Numbered from the stretch's first letter, positions 29,040 through 38,308 are shown. The stretch: DNA of 64,000 nucleotides from Pseudodesulfovibrio sp. (GCF_028692895.1 NZ_JAQUWN010000007.1:20819-84818), one strand, 5' to 3'. Program-made: numbers and translations. Notes: generated by a model not told the origin, from the sequence alone.

Positions 29040-30287
29040 GTGTCCAAAATCAGGCAGCTACTCTTTTCCTGCGCCCTTTGTGCGGCCCTGGTCGGTCTTT
29101 CGGCGTATCCCGCGCAATGCGAAAAGCCCGCGAAGGAGCTGGTGTTCGGCATGTCCGCGGCCTTCACGGGGGCCACGGGCGAGCTGGGCATCGAGTTTTA
29201 TCGCGGCTTCATGGCCTACATCGACCAGTTCAACGCCCAGGGCGGCGCGGGCGGCTGGACCATCCGCGTGGAGCCCGCCAACGACGGGTACAACCTGATT
29301 CCCTGTTTCCGCAACACGCTCAAGTTCATCGAGGACGACGAGGTCTTCGCCCTGTTCTCCTACGTGGGCACGCCGACCACCACGCACATCCTGCCGCTCC
29401 TCCAGAAATACGAGGACCGGCACGTCTACCTGCTCTTTCCCTTCACCGGGGCCATGCCGCTGAGGGCCGCGCCCTTCGGCCGCTACGTCTACAACCTGCG
29501 AGCCTCGTATTTCCAGGAGACGGCCGGGCTGGTGGACCACCTTGTCGGAATCGGGCGGAGCCGCATAGCGGTCTTCTACCAGAGCGACGCCTACGGCCGG
29601 ACGGGCTGGGACGGCGTGCGCCGGGCCCTGAGGCGCCACGGGCTGCCCCTCGTCTCCGAAGCGGCCTATCAACGGGGCGCGAGCTTCGACCAGGACTTCG
29701 GCCGCGAGGTAAAGCACATCATGGCGGCCGAGCCCGACGCCGTCATCGTGGTGGGCACCTACGCCTCCCAGGCGGCCTTCGTCCGCAACCTGCGTGACGC
29801 CGGGTACGCCATCCCCGTTGCCGGCCTCTCCTTTGCCGACAGCGACAAGATGCTGGAGCTGCTCATGCGGGCCGAGCGGGAGACCGGGCGCGGCTATACC
29901 TCCGGGCTGATCAATTCCCAGGTGGTCCCGAGCTACGAGGACACTTCGCTGCCCGGCGTGCGCCGCTACCGGGAGCTCATGGACGCCTACGCCGGCATCC
30001 CGGACCTCTCGGAACAGGGATACAAGCCGCGCCGGTTCAGTTTCGTCAGCTTCGAGGGCTTTCTGAACGGCGTGCTGCTGGGCGAGATGGTCCGGCGCAT
30101 GGCCGACAACCCGACGCGCGAGCGCATCCCCGAGGTCCTGGAGTCCATCCGCGACTTCGACCTGGGCATCGGGGTCAACGTGACCTTCGGGCCGGGCGAC
30201 CACCAGGGGCTCGACGTGGTCTACTACACCACCGTGGTGGAAGGCCGGTTCCAGCCCTTGGCCGACTGGGAGGGGTTGCGCCCGTGA
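29040..30287 (+). CDS. Periplasmic ligand-binding protein (Leu/Ile/Val-binding-like, Peripla_BP_6)
   Basis: ABC-type substrate-binding protein of the branched-chain amino acid/amide-binding family. I favour GTG 29040, which gives VSKIRQLLFSCALCAALVGLSAYPAQC as an export signal; the track starts at 28986, and a TTG between them after GGAGAGG is also possible. The mature part opens with the family text LVFGMSAAFTGATGELGIEFYRG and continues with the two-lobed fold (FALFSYVGTPTT, FYQSDAYGRTGWDGV, DAVIVVGTYASQAAF). The gene ends with a 4-nt overlap (GTGA) with the next gene, a GGDEF/EAL protein, and no permease or ATPase genes are adjacent. This arrangement suggests that it presents a ligand to a signalling membrane protein rather than serving transport. 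The ligand cannot be predicted. Confidence 0.85.
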   Translation: MSKIRQLLFSCALCAALVGLSAYPAQCEKPAKELVFGMSAAFTGATGELGIEFYRGFMAYIDQFNAQGGAGGWTIRVEPANDGYNLIPCFRNTLKFIEDDEVFALFSYVGTPTTTHILPLLQKYEDRHVYLLFPFTGAMPLRAAPFGRYVYNLRASYFQETAGLVDHLVGIGRSRIAVFYQSDAYGRTGWDGVRRALRRHGLPLVSEAAYQRGASFDQDFGREVKHIMAAEPDAVIVVGTYASQAAFVRNLRDAGYAIPVAGLSFADSDKMLELLMRAERETGRGYTSGLINSQVVPSYEDTSLPGVRRYRELMDAYAGIPDLSEQGYKPRRFSFVSFEGFLNGVLLGEMVRRMADNPTRERIPEVLESIRDFDLGIGVNVTFGPGDHQGLDVVYYTTVVEGRFQPLADWEGLRP

Positions 30288-32863
30288 AGGCTCCCAGACT
30301 CTTTCTCAAGCCGATGCTCTTCATGGTCATCATCTTCGGCGTCATCTCCGTGGTCTCGTCCGCCACCTTCGGCAACCGCCTCAAGCAGGAGATGACCCGG
30401 GAGTACGAGTCCAAGGCCCTGGCCCTGGCCCGCAGCGTGGCCGAGTCGGACATCGTGACCATCCTGGACCAGGAGGCGGGCAGCGTCCAGGCGCGCATCA
30501 ACCAGTACCAGGCCATCGCCGGGGTCTCCTACGTGGCCGTGGCCGACGAGGACGGGCAGATCATCGCCCACACCTTCATCCCCGACGTGCCCCCCGAGGT
30601 GCGCGAGCTCATCCGCGAGACGGCCGGGACCCTGCTCGGCGACGAGCACCTGCTGCGCGACGTCCAGTTCGGCGGCGGCGAGTACCTGCACGTGGCCCAG
30701 CCCATCCTGACCGGCCTGGCCGGGTATGTGCACATCGGCATGGATTCCAGCATCATCGCCCGCCACATCCGCGACGCCGTGGTGGAGCAGCAGGTGCTGA
30801 TGGCCTTCCTGTTCGGCGGCAGTCTGGTCATCGCCTTCGTCTTCATCCTGAGCATCTCCAAACCCCTCTCCCTGCTTTCGGAGTATGCCCGGCGCGTGGC
30901 CAGCAACGATTTTTCCGGCGACGCGCCGGAGATCGACTCCAGGGACGAGGTCGGCGAGCTGGCCGGGGCCATGCGGACCATGGCCCGGCACATCGGCGAG
31001 CTGGTGAGCGGGCTGGAGGAGCGCGTTCGCCAAAAGACCAAGGAATTGCAGGAGGCGCGCGACGTACTCAAGCAGAAGGTGGAGGAGCGCACCGGCGAGC
31101 TGCTCAGGACCAACACCCAGCTCAAGATCGAGATCGCCGAGCGCCAGGTCATCGGCGAGGCGCTGCGCAAGGCGGAGCGGAAGTACCGCGCCATCTTCGA
31201 AAACGCGGTGGAGGGCATCTACCAGTCCTCGCCCGGCGGCCGCTTCCTGAGCGCCAACCCCGCCCTGGCCCGCATCCTGGGCTACAAGTCGCCCGACGAA
31301 CTGATGAACGGGGTCTACGACAGCGGCACCCAGCTCTACGTGGACCGGGGCCGACGCAAGGAGTACCTGCGGCTCATCAAGGAAAAGGGCGAACTCAAGA
31401 ATTTCGTCTCCAAGGTCCGCCGCCGCGACGGCCGGATCATCTGGGTCTCGGAGAACGCCCGGGCCATCCGGGACAAGGACGGGACCATCCTCTACCACGA
31501 GGGGTCCATCGAGGACATCACCCTGCGCAAGAAGGCCGAGGACCAGCTCAAGCGCCAGGCCTTCCACGACCCGCTGACCGGGCTGCCCAACCGGGCCCTG
31601 TTCCTGGACCACCTCCGCCTGGCCATGGAGCGCGGCAGACGCCGCAAGCACCTCTACGCGGTCATCTACATGGACCTGGACCGGTTCAAGGTCATCAACG
31701 ACTCCCTGGGCCACGAGACGGGCGACGAGTTGTTGCGCGGCGTGGCCCGCGTCCTGGAGTCCTGCGGCCGGTCCGTGGACACCCTGGCCCGGTTCGGCGG
31801 CGACGAGTTCGCCATCCTCCTGGAGGAAATCTCCGCCCCGCGCGACGCCATCACCATCGCCCGGCGCATCCTGGACGGCGTGCGCCAGCCCTTTGTCATC
31901 GGCGGCAACGAGGTCTTCACCTCCGCCTCCATGGGCATCGTGCTCAAGACCGAGGGCTACGACCGGCCCGAGGCCCTGCTGCGGGACGCGGACACGGCCA
32001 TGTACCGCGCCAAGGAGCTGGGCAAGTCCCGATTCAAGGTCTTCAACCGGAAGATGCACGATCAGGCCCTCAAGCTCATGGCCCTGGAGACGGACCTGCG
32101 GCGCGCCGTGGACCTGCGCGAGTTCGAGGTGGCCTACCAGCCCATCGTCTGCCTGGAGACGCGGCTGATCTGCGGGTTCGAGGCCCTGGTCCGCTGGCGG
32201 CACGCCGAGCACGGGATCATCATGCCCGGCGACTTCATCTCGCTGGCCGAGGATACCGGGCTGATCCACGCCATCGACAACATGGTCCTGGCCGACGCCT
32301 GCGCCCAGGTCCGCCAGTGGCAGGACTGCTACTGCGCCCACTTCAGCGACTCGCTGACCCTCAACGTCAACATCTCGGGCAAGCACCTGGGCCAGCCCAT
32401 GCTTCTCAACCAGGTCTCGCGCGTGCTGGAGGAGTCCGGCCTGCCCGCCGGGAGCCTGAACATCGAGATCACCGAGTCCGCGCTCATGGACAACCCGGCC
32501 ATGGCCGAGGAGGTGCTCCGCCAGTTCAAGGGGTTGGGCATTCAGGTCTGCATCGACGACTTCGGCACCGGCTATTCGTCCTTGTCCTACCTCCAGCGCT
32601 TCCCCATCGACGTGGTCAAGGTGGACCGCTCCTTCATCACTGGCGTGGAGCGCGACCAGGACAGCCAGGCCATCGTGCGCACCGTCTTTTCCCTGGGTTC
32701 GTCCCTGGGACTCAAGGTGGTCGCCGAGGGCGTGGAGACCCCGGCCCAGCTCGCCTTTTTGGAAAAGGAGGGGTGCCGGTACGTCCAAGGCTACCTGTTC
32801 TACCGTCCGCTGTCCGCCGCCGAGGTGGACGACATGCTCTTTTGCGGAAAAGCCGGTTCCTGA
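30284..32863 (+). CDS. HAMP-PAS-GGDEF-EAL c-di-GMP signalling protein
   Basis: 859-residue inner-membrane protein. Order: TM helix about 9-27; small periplasmic domain to about 170; second TM about 171-190; HAMP and coiled-coil about 190-290; PAS domain about 300-420 (IFENAVEGIYQSSPGG onward, with a C-terminal WVSENARAI...GSIEDIT); GGDEF domain with intact motif at 505-509 (RFGGDEFAIL); EAL domain with intact EALVRW from 633 and DDFGTGYSS. Both catalytic motifs look intact, so it could make cyclic di-GMP, break it down, or switch between the two. The start is GTG 30284, overlapping the stop of the substrate-binding protein gene by 4 nt, which implies translational coupling and a joint sensing function. 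Its output could reach surface behaviours, including the giant protein encoded upstream; that is inference. Confidence 0.93.
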   Translation: MKAPRLFLKPMLFMVIIFGVISVVSSATFGNRLKQEMTREYESKALALARSVAESDIVTILDQEAGSVQARINQYQAIAGVSYVAVADEDGQIIAHTFIPDVPPEVRELIRETAGTLLGDEHLLRDVQFGGGEYLHVAQPILTGLAGYVHIGMDSSIIARHIRDAVVEQQVLMAFLFGGSLVIAFVFILSISKPLSLLSEYARRVASNDFSGDAPEIDSRDEVGELAGAMRTMARHIGELVSGLEERVRQKTKELQEARDVLKQKVEERTGELLRTNTQLKIEIAERQVIGEALRKAERKYRAIFENAVEGIYQSSPGGRFLSANPALARILGYKSPDELMNGVYDSGTQLYVDRGRRKEYLRLIKEKGELKNFVSKVRRRDGRIIWVSENARAIRDKDGTILYHEGSIEDITLRKKAEDQLKRQAFHDPLTGLPNRALFLDHLRLAMERGRRRKHLYAVIYMDLDRFKVINDSLGHETGDELLRGVARVLESCGRSVDTLARFGGDEFAILLEEISAPRDAITIARRILDGVRQPFVIGGNEVFTSASMGIVLKTEGYDRPEALLRDADTAMYRAKELGKSRFKVFNRKMHDQALKLMALETDLRRAVDLREFEVAYQPIVCLETRLICGFEALVRWRHAEHGIIMPGDFISLAEDTGLIHAIDNMVLADACAQVRQWQDCYCAHFSDSLTLNVNISGKHLGQPMLLNQVSRVLEESGLPAGSLNIEITESALMDNPAMAEEVLRQFKGLGIQVCIDDFGTGYSSLSYLQRFPIDVVKVDRSFITGVERDQDSQAIVRTVFSLGSSLGLKVVAEGVETPAQLAFLEKEGCRYVQGYLFYRPLSAAEVDDMLFCGKAGS

Positions 32864-32889
32864 CCGGGCCGTGAACCAGGGAGGAAATC

Positions 32890-34224
32890 ATGCCGAAGCT
32901 TATCAAATGCGGCCTCGACCCCATCGACCGGGTCCTGATGCCCTTCACCCGTTTTTTCAAGACCCAGTCGAGCGGCGGCGTCCTCCTCATCGGCTGCGCG
33001 GTCCTGGCGCTCCTGTGGGCCAATTCGCCCTGGGCCGGGAGCTACGAGAGGCTCTGGACCACCCCGTTCACCGTGGGCTACGGCCCGGCCATGCTGCAAA
33101 AGCCGCTGCTGCTGTGGGTCAATGACGGGCTGATGGCCCTGTTCTTCTTCGTGGTCGGCCTGGAGATCAAGCGCGAGTTCATGGTGGGCGAGCTCTCCAC
33201 CGTGAGCCAGGCTCTGCTGCCCATCGTGGCGGCTGCGGGCGGCATGGTCGCGCCCGCCGCCATCTATGCCCTTATCAACGGCTCCGGGCCCGGCGGCCAG
33301 GGCTGGGGCGTGCCCATGGCCACGGACATCGCCTTCGCCCTGGGCATCCTGGCCCTGCTGGGCGACCGCGTGCCCGTGCAGCTCAAGGTCTTTCTCACGG
33401 CCGTGGCCATCGTGGACGACATCGGCGCGGTGCTGGTCATCGCCCTGTTCTACACCTCATCCATCTCCACGTGGCTGCTGCTGGCGGCCGCCGCGGGGCT
33501 GGCCGTGGCCTTCGCCGGCAACCGCATGGGCGTGCGCACCCCGGTCTTCTACGCCGTGGTGGGGGCCGTGGTCTGGGTCCTGGTCCTCAAGAGCGGGGTC
33601 CATTCCACCGTGGCGGGCGTGCTCATGGCCTTCGCCATCCCGGCCCGGACCCGGTGCGAGCCCGAGGGGTTCATCACCGGGGCGGGCAGGCTGCTGGACG
33701 AGTACCGCTCCGCCCTGGAGCCGGGGAGCTCGGTCCTGACCAACGCGGGCATCCATTCGGCGCTCCTGTCCATCGACGACCTGGCCACCCGGGCCCAGAC
33801 GCCCCTGCAACGGCTGGAGCACTCCCTGCACCCGGTGGTGGAGTACGCCATCATGCCCGTTTTCGCCCTGGCCAACGCGGGCGTGGTCCTGGGCGGCGGC
33901 GCGGGACCGGTCCTGGCCAACCCCGTGAGCCTGGGCGTGGTGGCCGGGCTGGTGCTCGGCAAGCCGCTGGGAGTGGTCCTGGCGGTGTGGGGCGTGGCCG
34001 CGCTTTCGGGCGGGCTGCCCGCCGGGCTGCGCATGCGCCATTTCGCGGGCGTGGGGATGCTCGCGGGCATCGGCTTCACCATGTCCCTGTTCATCGCGGC
34101 CCTGGCCTTCGAGGGGGACCCGGCGCTGCTGGCCGGGGCCAAGATCGGCGTGCTCGGCGCCTCCTGCCTGGCGGGCGCGGCCGGATACCTGCTGCTGCGC
34201 GGGCTCCCGGCCGTGAAGGCGTGA
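32890..34224 (+). CDS. nhaA: Na+/H+ antiporter NhaA
   Basis: 444-residue multi-pass membrane protein of the NhaA family, which exchanges Na+ (or Li+) for H+ across the inner membrane for sodium and pH homeostasis. Family text is clear: SSGGVLLIGCAVLALLWANS near the N-terminus, FFFVVGLEIKREF, GWGVPMATDIAFALGILALL, and the ion-binding paired aspartates in VAIVDDIGAVLVIALFY. The C-terminal half has HPVVEYAIMPVFALANAGV and GIGFTMSLFIAALAF. Length is slightly above that of E. coli NhaA. ATG 32890 has a GGAGGAA ribosome-binding site. It is 26 nt after the GGDEF/EAL gene on the same strand, so read-through is possible, but no functional link is evident. An environment with sodium stress, such as marine or brackish water, would fit. 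Confidence 0.96.
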   Translation: MPKLIKCGLDPIDRVLMPFTRFFKTQSSGGVLLIGCAVLALLWANSPWAGSYERLWTTPFTVGYGPAMLQKPLLLWVNDGLMALFFFVVGLEIKREFMVGELSTVSQALLPIVAAAGGMVAPAAIYALINGSGPGGQGWGVPMATDIAFALGILALLGDRVPVQLKVFLTAVAIVDDIGAVLVIALFYTSSISTWLLLAAAAGLAVAFAGNRMGVRTPVFYAVVGAVVWVLVLKSGVHSTVAGVLMAFAIPARTRCEPEGFITGAGRLLDEYRSALEPGSSVLTNAGIHSALLSIDDLATRAQTPLQRLEHSLHPVVEYAIMPVFALANAGVVLGGGAGPVLANPVSLGVVAGLVLGKPLGVVLAVWGVAALSGGLPAGLRMRHFAGVGMLAGIGFTMSLFIAALAFEGDPALLAGAKIGVLGASCLAGAAGYLLLRGLPAVKA

Positions 34225-34306
34225 CGCGGGGCTTCTCATCCCGGCGCAAGCCGTGTAGTATCGGCCGAGCAACGTTCAACCGCATACTGGCGCGACAGGT
34301 GGCCAC

Positions 34307-35047
34307 ATGACGACGAGCAACTCCGAAGGACGTATCGAGGGCGTCTTCGCCGTGGAAAAGAGCGGCAAGATCGGCGCGGGCACCACGGCCCGGCGCGTCA
34401 CCCAGACCGCGCACTACTACTGTCGCGAGCGCGACGGCGGCCAGGTAGACGTCCAGCTCCTCAATCAGAAGAACGTGCCCTTCGGGCCGGTGGAGCAGGT
34501 CTCCAAGGACGACCTGCTGGAAAATTACCTGCCCATGCCCCAGCTCTACAAGGAGGTCATGGGGAACCTGCGCGAGATCCAGAAGTCCGTGGCGCGCGGC
34601 GAGAAGTTCCGCAAGCGGGGCGAGACCTTCACCGCCGAGTTCGAGTTCAACAAGGCGCTGGACCTGGACGTGGAGAACGTGCGCGCCAACTTCGGCGTGG
34701 GGCTGTGCCTGCTCGCCAGGGACGAAACCGACCGGGCCCAGGAGGTCTTCGAGCGCATCGTCCGCCTGGACTCGGCCTTTCAGGAGGAGCACAAGCACCT
34801 CTTCAACGAGTACGGCATCGAGTTGCGCAAGAAAAAGCTGCTGGACCAGGCCGCCGAATACTACGGCCGAGCCCTGGAGCTGACCCGCGACGACGAGAAC
34901 CTCTGGTACAACCTGGCCCGCGCCCGGTTCGAGCAGGAGGATTTCGCCGGGGCGGCCGACGCCGTGACCCACTGCCTCCAGCTCAATCCGAGCCACGAGC
35001 ACGGCCGGAAGATGCTCAACTATCTCAACAAGAAGGGCCTTATCTGA
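34307..35047 (+). CDS. TPR-repeat protein of unknown role
   Basis: 246 residues. The first 80 residues have no recognised domain (EGRIEGVFAVEKSGKIGAG, then a beta-rich stretch). From about residue 105 the sequence is tetratricopeptide-like helices: EFEFNKALDLDVENVRANFG, then AQEVFERIVRLDSAFQ, AAEYYGRALELTRDDENLWY and AADAVTHCLQLNPSHEHG, about four repeats. No signal peptide or membrane segment, so probably a cytoplasmic scaffold or adaptor. ATG 34307 follows AGGTGG. It stands 82 nt after nhaA and 21 nt before cobB; a shared transcript with cobB is plausible. The function cannot be given from sequence alone. Confidence 0.8.
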   Translation: MTTSNSEGRIEGVFAVEKSGKIGAGTTARRVTQTAHYYCRERDGGQVDVQLLNQKNVPFGPVEQVSKDDLLENYLPMPQLYKEVMGNLREIQKSVARGEKFRKRGETFTAEFEFNKALDLDVENVRANFGVGLCLLARDETDRAQEVFERIVRLDSAFQEEHKHLFNEYGIELRKKKLLDQAAEYYGRALELTRDDENLWYNLARARFEQEDFAGAADAVTHCLQLNPSHEHGRKMLNYLNKKGLI

Positions 35048-35068
35048 TCCGCCGGATCGGGGGGAGCC

Positions 35069-36472
35069 ATGAGCGCGATCAAGGCATGGGTGGTGGCCGG
35101 GACGCATAGCGGCTGCGGCAAGACCTCGGTCTCCCTGGGCCTCATGGCCGCGCTGGCCCGGCGCGGGCTGGCGGTCCAGCCCTACAAGTGCGGCCCGGAC
35201 TTCATCGATCCCGGACATCACGCCCTGGCCTGCGCGCGCGGCGGGCGGCCCGTGCCCAGCCACAACCTGGACGGCTGGATGCTCGACGCGCCGACCAACG
35301 CGGACATTTTCAACCGCTACGCGGCCAACTGCGACGTGGCCGTGGTCGAGGGGGTCATGGGCCTCTTCGACGGATTTTCGCCCACGGGCGACGCCGGGTC
35401 CACCAGCCAGTTGGCCAAGACCCTGGGGCTGCCGGTCATCCTGGTGGTGGACGCCCGGTCCATGGCCCGCTCCGCCGCCGCCCTGGTGGCCGGATACGCC
35501 GGGTTCGACCCGGGCCTGCACATCGCGGGCGTCATCCTCAACCGGGTCGGGAGCGACAGCCACGCCGAGCTGCTCCGCGAGGCCATGGCCCTGGTGCCCG
35601 GCGTGCCGGTCTTTGGCTGCCTGCGGCGCGACGAATCCCTGGCCGCGCCCTCGCGCCACCTCGGCCTGGTCACGGCCGGGGAGGACGGCCCGGACTCGGA
35701 CCGCTACCGGCGCCTGGCCGACTGGGTGGAGGCGGGCATCGACCTGGACGGGCTGCTCGCGGCCCTGCCGGACGTGGAGGCCGTGCCTCCCTTCGAGCCC
35801 GTGCCCGAGATCGCCAGCGTCTCCATCGGCCTGGCCCGCGACGCGGCCTTCAGCTTCTACTACGAGGAAAACCTGCGCCTGCTGCGCGCGGCCGGGGCGC
35901 GGCTGGTCGAGTTCTCGCCCATCGATGACCCGCACCTGCCCGGCGACCTGGCCGGGCTCTACCTGGGCGGGGGCTATCCCGAGCTCTACGCCTTCGAGCT
36001 GGGCCAGAACAACCGGCTCAGGCGCGAAATCCGCGAGTTCTGCGAGTCCGGTCGCCCGGTCTACGCCGAGTGCGGCGGGTTCATGTACCTGATGAACGAC
36101 ATCGTCACCGGGCGCGGCCGCTACGCCATGTCCGGGGTCTTTCCCCTGCGGGCCGAGATGGGCGGGAAGTTCCGCGCCCTGGGCTACCGCGAGGTGACCC
36201 TCCGGCGCGAATCTCCCTTGGGCCCGGCCGGGGCGGCGGTGCGCGGCCACGAATTCCACTACTCGTTCATCCAGGGCGAGCCGGGGCCCGGCGGGCCGCC
36301 GACGGCCTACGCCGTGTCCGGTCGCAAGGGCGTCATCGACGCGCCCGAGGGATTCCTGGCGGGCAACACGCTCGGCTCCTACATCCACCTCCACTTCGGC
36401 AGCAACCCGGCCGCGGCCCGCGCCTTTGTGGCGGCCTGCCGCGCAGCGGCGGACCTGCCGCCGATCCTCTAG
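35069..36472 (+). CDS. cobB: Cobyrinate a,c-diamide synthase
   Basis: 467-residue ATP-dependent amidase of cobalamin biosynthesis (CobB/CbiA family), using glutamine to amidate the a and c side chains of cobyrinic acid or hydrogenobyrinic acid. The N-terminal dethiobiotin-synthetase-like ATPase domain has GTHSGCGKTSVSLGLMAAL and KCGPDFIDPGHH. The C-terminal class-I-type glutaminase domain has the nucleophile cysteine in YAECGGFMYLMNDI, preceded by LYLGGGYPELYA, and a late HEFHYSF motif. ATG 35069 follows GGGGGAGCC. In Desulfovibrio-type bacteria cobalt is probably inserted early (the CbiA-type reaction), so cbiA would be an equally valid symbol. It is followed after 3 nt by an MFS transporter gene, implying an operon, although the transporter's substrate is unknown. 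Other cobalamin genes are absent apart from cobA-hemD, 11 kb away. Confidence 0.95.
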   Translation: MSAIKAWVVAGTHSGCGKTSVSLGLMAALARRGLAVQPYKCGPDFIDPGHHALACARGGRPVPSHNLDGWMLDAPTNADIFNRYAANCDVAVVEGVMGLFDGFSPTGDAGSTSQLAKTLGLPVILVVDARSMARSAAALVAGYAGFDPGLHIAGVILNRVGSDSHAELLREAMALVPGVPVFGCLRRDESLAAPSRHLGLVTAGEDGPDSDRYRRLADWVEAGIDLDGLLAALPDVEAVPPFEPVPEIASVSIGLARDAAFSFYYEENLRLLRAAGARLVEFSPIDDPHLPGDLAGLYLGGGYPELYAFELGQNNRLRREIREFCESGRPVYAECGGFMYLMNDIVTGRGRYAMSGVFPLRAEMGGKFRALGYREVTLRRESPLGPAGAAVRGHEFHYSFIQGEPGPGGPPTAYAVSGRKGVIDAPEGFLAGNTLGSYIHLHFGSNPAAARAFVAACRAAADLPPIL

Positions 36473-36475
36473 CCC

Positions 36476-37747
36476 ATGCCCGCCCGGCCGGAGTCGGAAC
36501 GCCGCGCCCTTTGGTCCTGGGCCTTCTACGACTGGGCCAACTCCGGCTTCGCCGCCCTGGTCCAGACCTTCGTCTTCGCCGCCTACTTCACCCGCGCCGT
36601 GGCCGAGAGCGAGACCCTGGGCACGGCCCAGTGGGGCAACATGATGGGGGCGTGCGGCCTGGTCATCGGCCTGGGCGGCCCGCTGCTCGGGGCCGTGGCC
36701 GACCGCTCGGGTCGCCGCAAGCCGTGGCTTGCGGCCTTCACCGCCCTGTGCGTGGCGGCCACCGGGCTGCTCTGGTTCGTCCGGCCGGAGCCGTCCTTCG
36801 TCCCCCTGGCCCTGCTCCTGGCCGGGGCGGGCACCGTGGGCGCGGAGTACGCCAACATCTTCTACAACGCCATGCTCCCGGACCTTGCGCCGCCCGCCGC
36901 CGTGGGGCGCTGGTCGGGCTGGGGCTGGGGGCTGGGGTACGCGGGCGGGCTGGTCCTGCTGGTCCTGGCCCTGTACGGGTTCGTGGGGCAGGGGGCGTGG
37001 TTCGGCCTCCCGCGCGAGGCTGCGGTGAACGTGCGCGCGGTCATGCCGCTCACCGCCCTGTGGTACCTGGTCTTTTGCCTGCCGCTCTTTTGCTGGACCC
37101 CGGACGGGGCAGGGGAGCGCGTCCCGCTCGGCCAGGCCGTGGGCCAGGGGCTGGCCCAGATCCGCAGCTCCCTGCGGGAGGCGCGGCGCTACCGCGAGAT
37201 CGGCCTCTTCCTGCTGGCCCGCATGTTCTACAACGACGGGCTGACCACCATGTTCGCCTTCGGCGGCATCTACGCGGCCGGGACCTTCGGCATGTCGCCG
37301 AGCGAGGTCATCATCTTCGGCATCGGCCTGAACGTCACGGCCGGGCTGGGCGCGGCGGCCTTCGCCTGGATGGACGACGGGATCGGGCCGCGCCGGACCA
37401 TCCTCTGGGCCCTGGCCGGGCTCATCGTGCCGGGCTCGCTCATCCTGCTGGTCTCGTCCAAGACGCTGTTCTGGATTTTCGGGCTGGCGCTCGGTATATT
37501 CGTGGGGCCGGTCCAGGCGTCGAGCCGCTCCTACCTGGCGCGGGTCGCCCCGGACGAGGCGCGCGGCGAGCTCTTCGGGCTCTTCGCCCTTTCCGGGAAG
37601 CTGACCTCGTTCGCGGGGCCGCTCCTGGTGGGCTGGCTGACCCTGGCCACGGGCAGCCAGCGCGCGGGCATGGCCTCGGTCATCGCCCTGTTCGTCATCG
37701 GGTTCGCGGGCATGTTGCTCGCGCCGGCGGCCCGGCCAAAGGAGTGA
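36476..37747 (+). CDS. MFS transporter, UMF1 (Atg22-like) family
   Basis: 423-residue integral membrane protein with about twelve hydrophobic segments. The N-terminus, ALWSWAFYDWANSGFAALVQ, and the following GLGGPLLGAVADRSGRRKPW are diagnostic of the UMF1/Atg22-like branch of the major facilitator superfamily. A second family stretch, ARMFYNDGLTTMFAFGGIYA, lies mid-protein and marks the start of the second six-helix half. These proteins are secondary transporters, suggested in fungi to export amino acids from vacuoles; bacterial substrates are mostly unknown. The ATG is 3 nt after the cobB stop with no independent ribosome-binding site visible, so translation is likely coupled. The AMMECR1-domain gene begins 4 nt after its stop codon. 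Family assignment is firm; the substrate is unknown. Confidence 0.9.
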   Translation: MPARPESERRALWSWAFYDWANSGFAALVQTFVFAAYFTRAVAESETLGTAQWGNMMGACGLVIGLGGPLLGAVADRSGRRKPWLAAFTALCVAATGLLWFVRPEPSFVPLALLLAGAGTVGAEYANIFYNAMLPDLAPPAAVGRWSGWGWGLGYAGGLVLLVLALYGFVGQGAWFGLPREAAVNVRAVMPLTALWYLVFCLPLFCWTPDGAGERVPLGQAVGQGLAQIRSSLREARRYREIGLFLLARMFYNDGLTTMFAFGGIYAAGTFGMSPSEVIIFGIGLNVTAGLGAAAFAWMDDGIGPRRTILWALAGLIVPGSLILLVSSKTLFWIFGLALGIFVGPVQASSRSYLARVAPDEARGELFGLFALSGKLTSFAGPLLVGWLTLATGSQRAGMASVIALFVIGFAGMLLAPAARPKE

Positions 37748-37750
37748 GCC

Positions 37751-38308
37751 ATGGAGACCTTCCGTTTCGACCTGACCGTCGAGGAAAAGACCTTTCTCAA
37801 GGACCTGGTGGTCCAGTCCGTCGCGTCCGGCCTGCGCCTGCCCGACGCCCCGGCCCGCCCGGCCGACCCGCCCACGGAAAAGCTGCGCGAGCCCCTGGGG
37901 GCCTTCGTGACCCTCAAGCTCGAGGGGCGGCTGCGCGGCTGCATCGGCATGATCCAGGGATCGGGAGAGCTCTGCCGGACCGTCTGGAAGATGGCCCGGA
38001 GCGCGGCCTTCGAGGACCCGCGCTTTCCGCCCGTTTCGGCGGGGGAGTTCGAGCGGCTGGAGTACGAGATATCCATCCTGAGCCCCATCGAGCCCTGCCC
38101 GGACCCGAAGCTGGTGGAGGTGGGCCGCCACGGGCTGATCATGATGCGTTCCGGCCGGTCCGGCCTGCTCCTGCCCCAGGTGCCGGTGGAGTGGGACTGG
38201 GACCGCGAGACCTTTCTCGGGCAGACCTGCCTCAAGGCCGGGCTGGACCGGAACGCTTGGCGCGATCCGTCCACCACGATCCTCTGGTTCGAGGCGGTGG
38301 TTTTTTAA
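37751..38308 (+). CDS. amrA: AmmeMemoRadiSam system protein A (AMMECR1 domain)
   Basis: 185-residue protein consisting of a single AMMECR1 domain. Family landmarks are LGAFVTLKLEGRLRGCIGMI, the acidic stretch FEDPRFPPVSAGEFERLEYEISILSP, and a C-terminal GRHGLIMMRSGRSGLLLPQV. It belongs to the 'A' component of the AmmeMemoRadiSam set, in which an AMMECR1 protein, a Memo-like protein and a radical SAM enzyme occur together; the reaction is not established. Neither the Memo-like nor the matching radical SAM gene is in the neighbourhood here, so those partners must be elsewhere or absent. ATG 37751 follows AAGGAG inside the end of the MFS gene, so the three genes cobB, MFS and this one form one transcription unit. 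Confidence 0.9.
   Translation: METFRFDLTVEEKTFLKDLVVQSVASGLRLPDAPARPADPPTEKLREPLGAFVTLKLEGRLRGCIGMIQGSGELCRTVWKMARSAAFEDPRFPPVSAGEFERLEYEISILSPIEPCPDPKLVEVGRHGLIMMRSGRSGLLLPQVPVEWDWDRETFLGQTCLKAGLDRNAWRDPSTTILWFEAVVF

Noticed and set aside
34091-38131. 1346-residue minus-strand ORF opposite the TPR, cobB, MFS and AMMECR1 genes
   Set aside because: Shadow of real plus-strand genes with clear family motifs.
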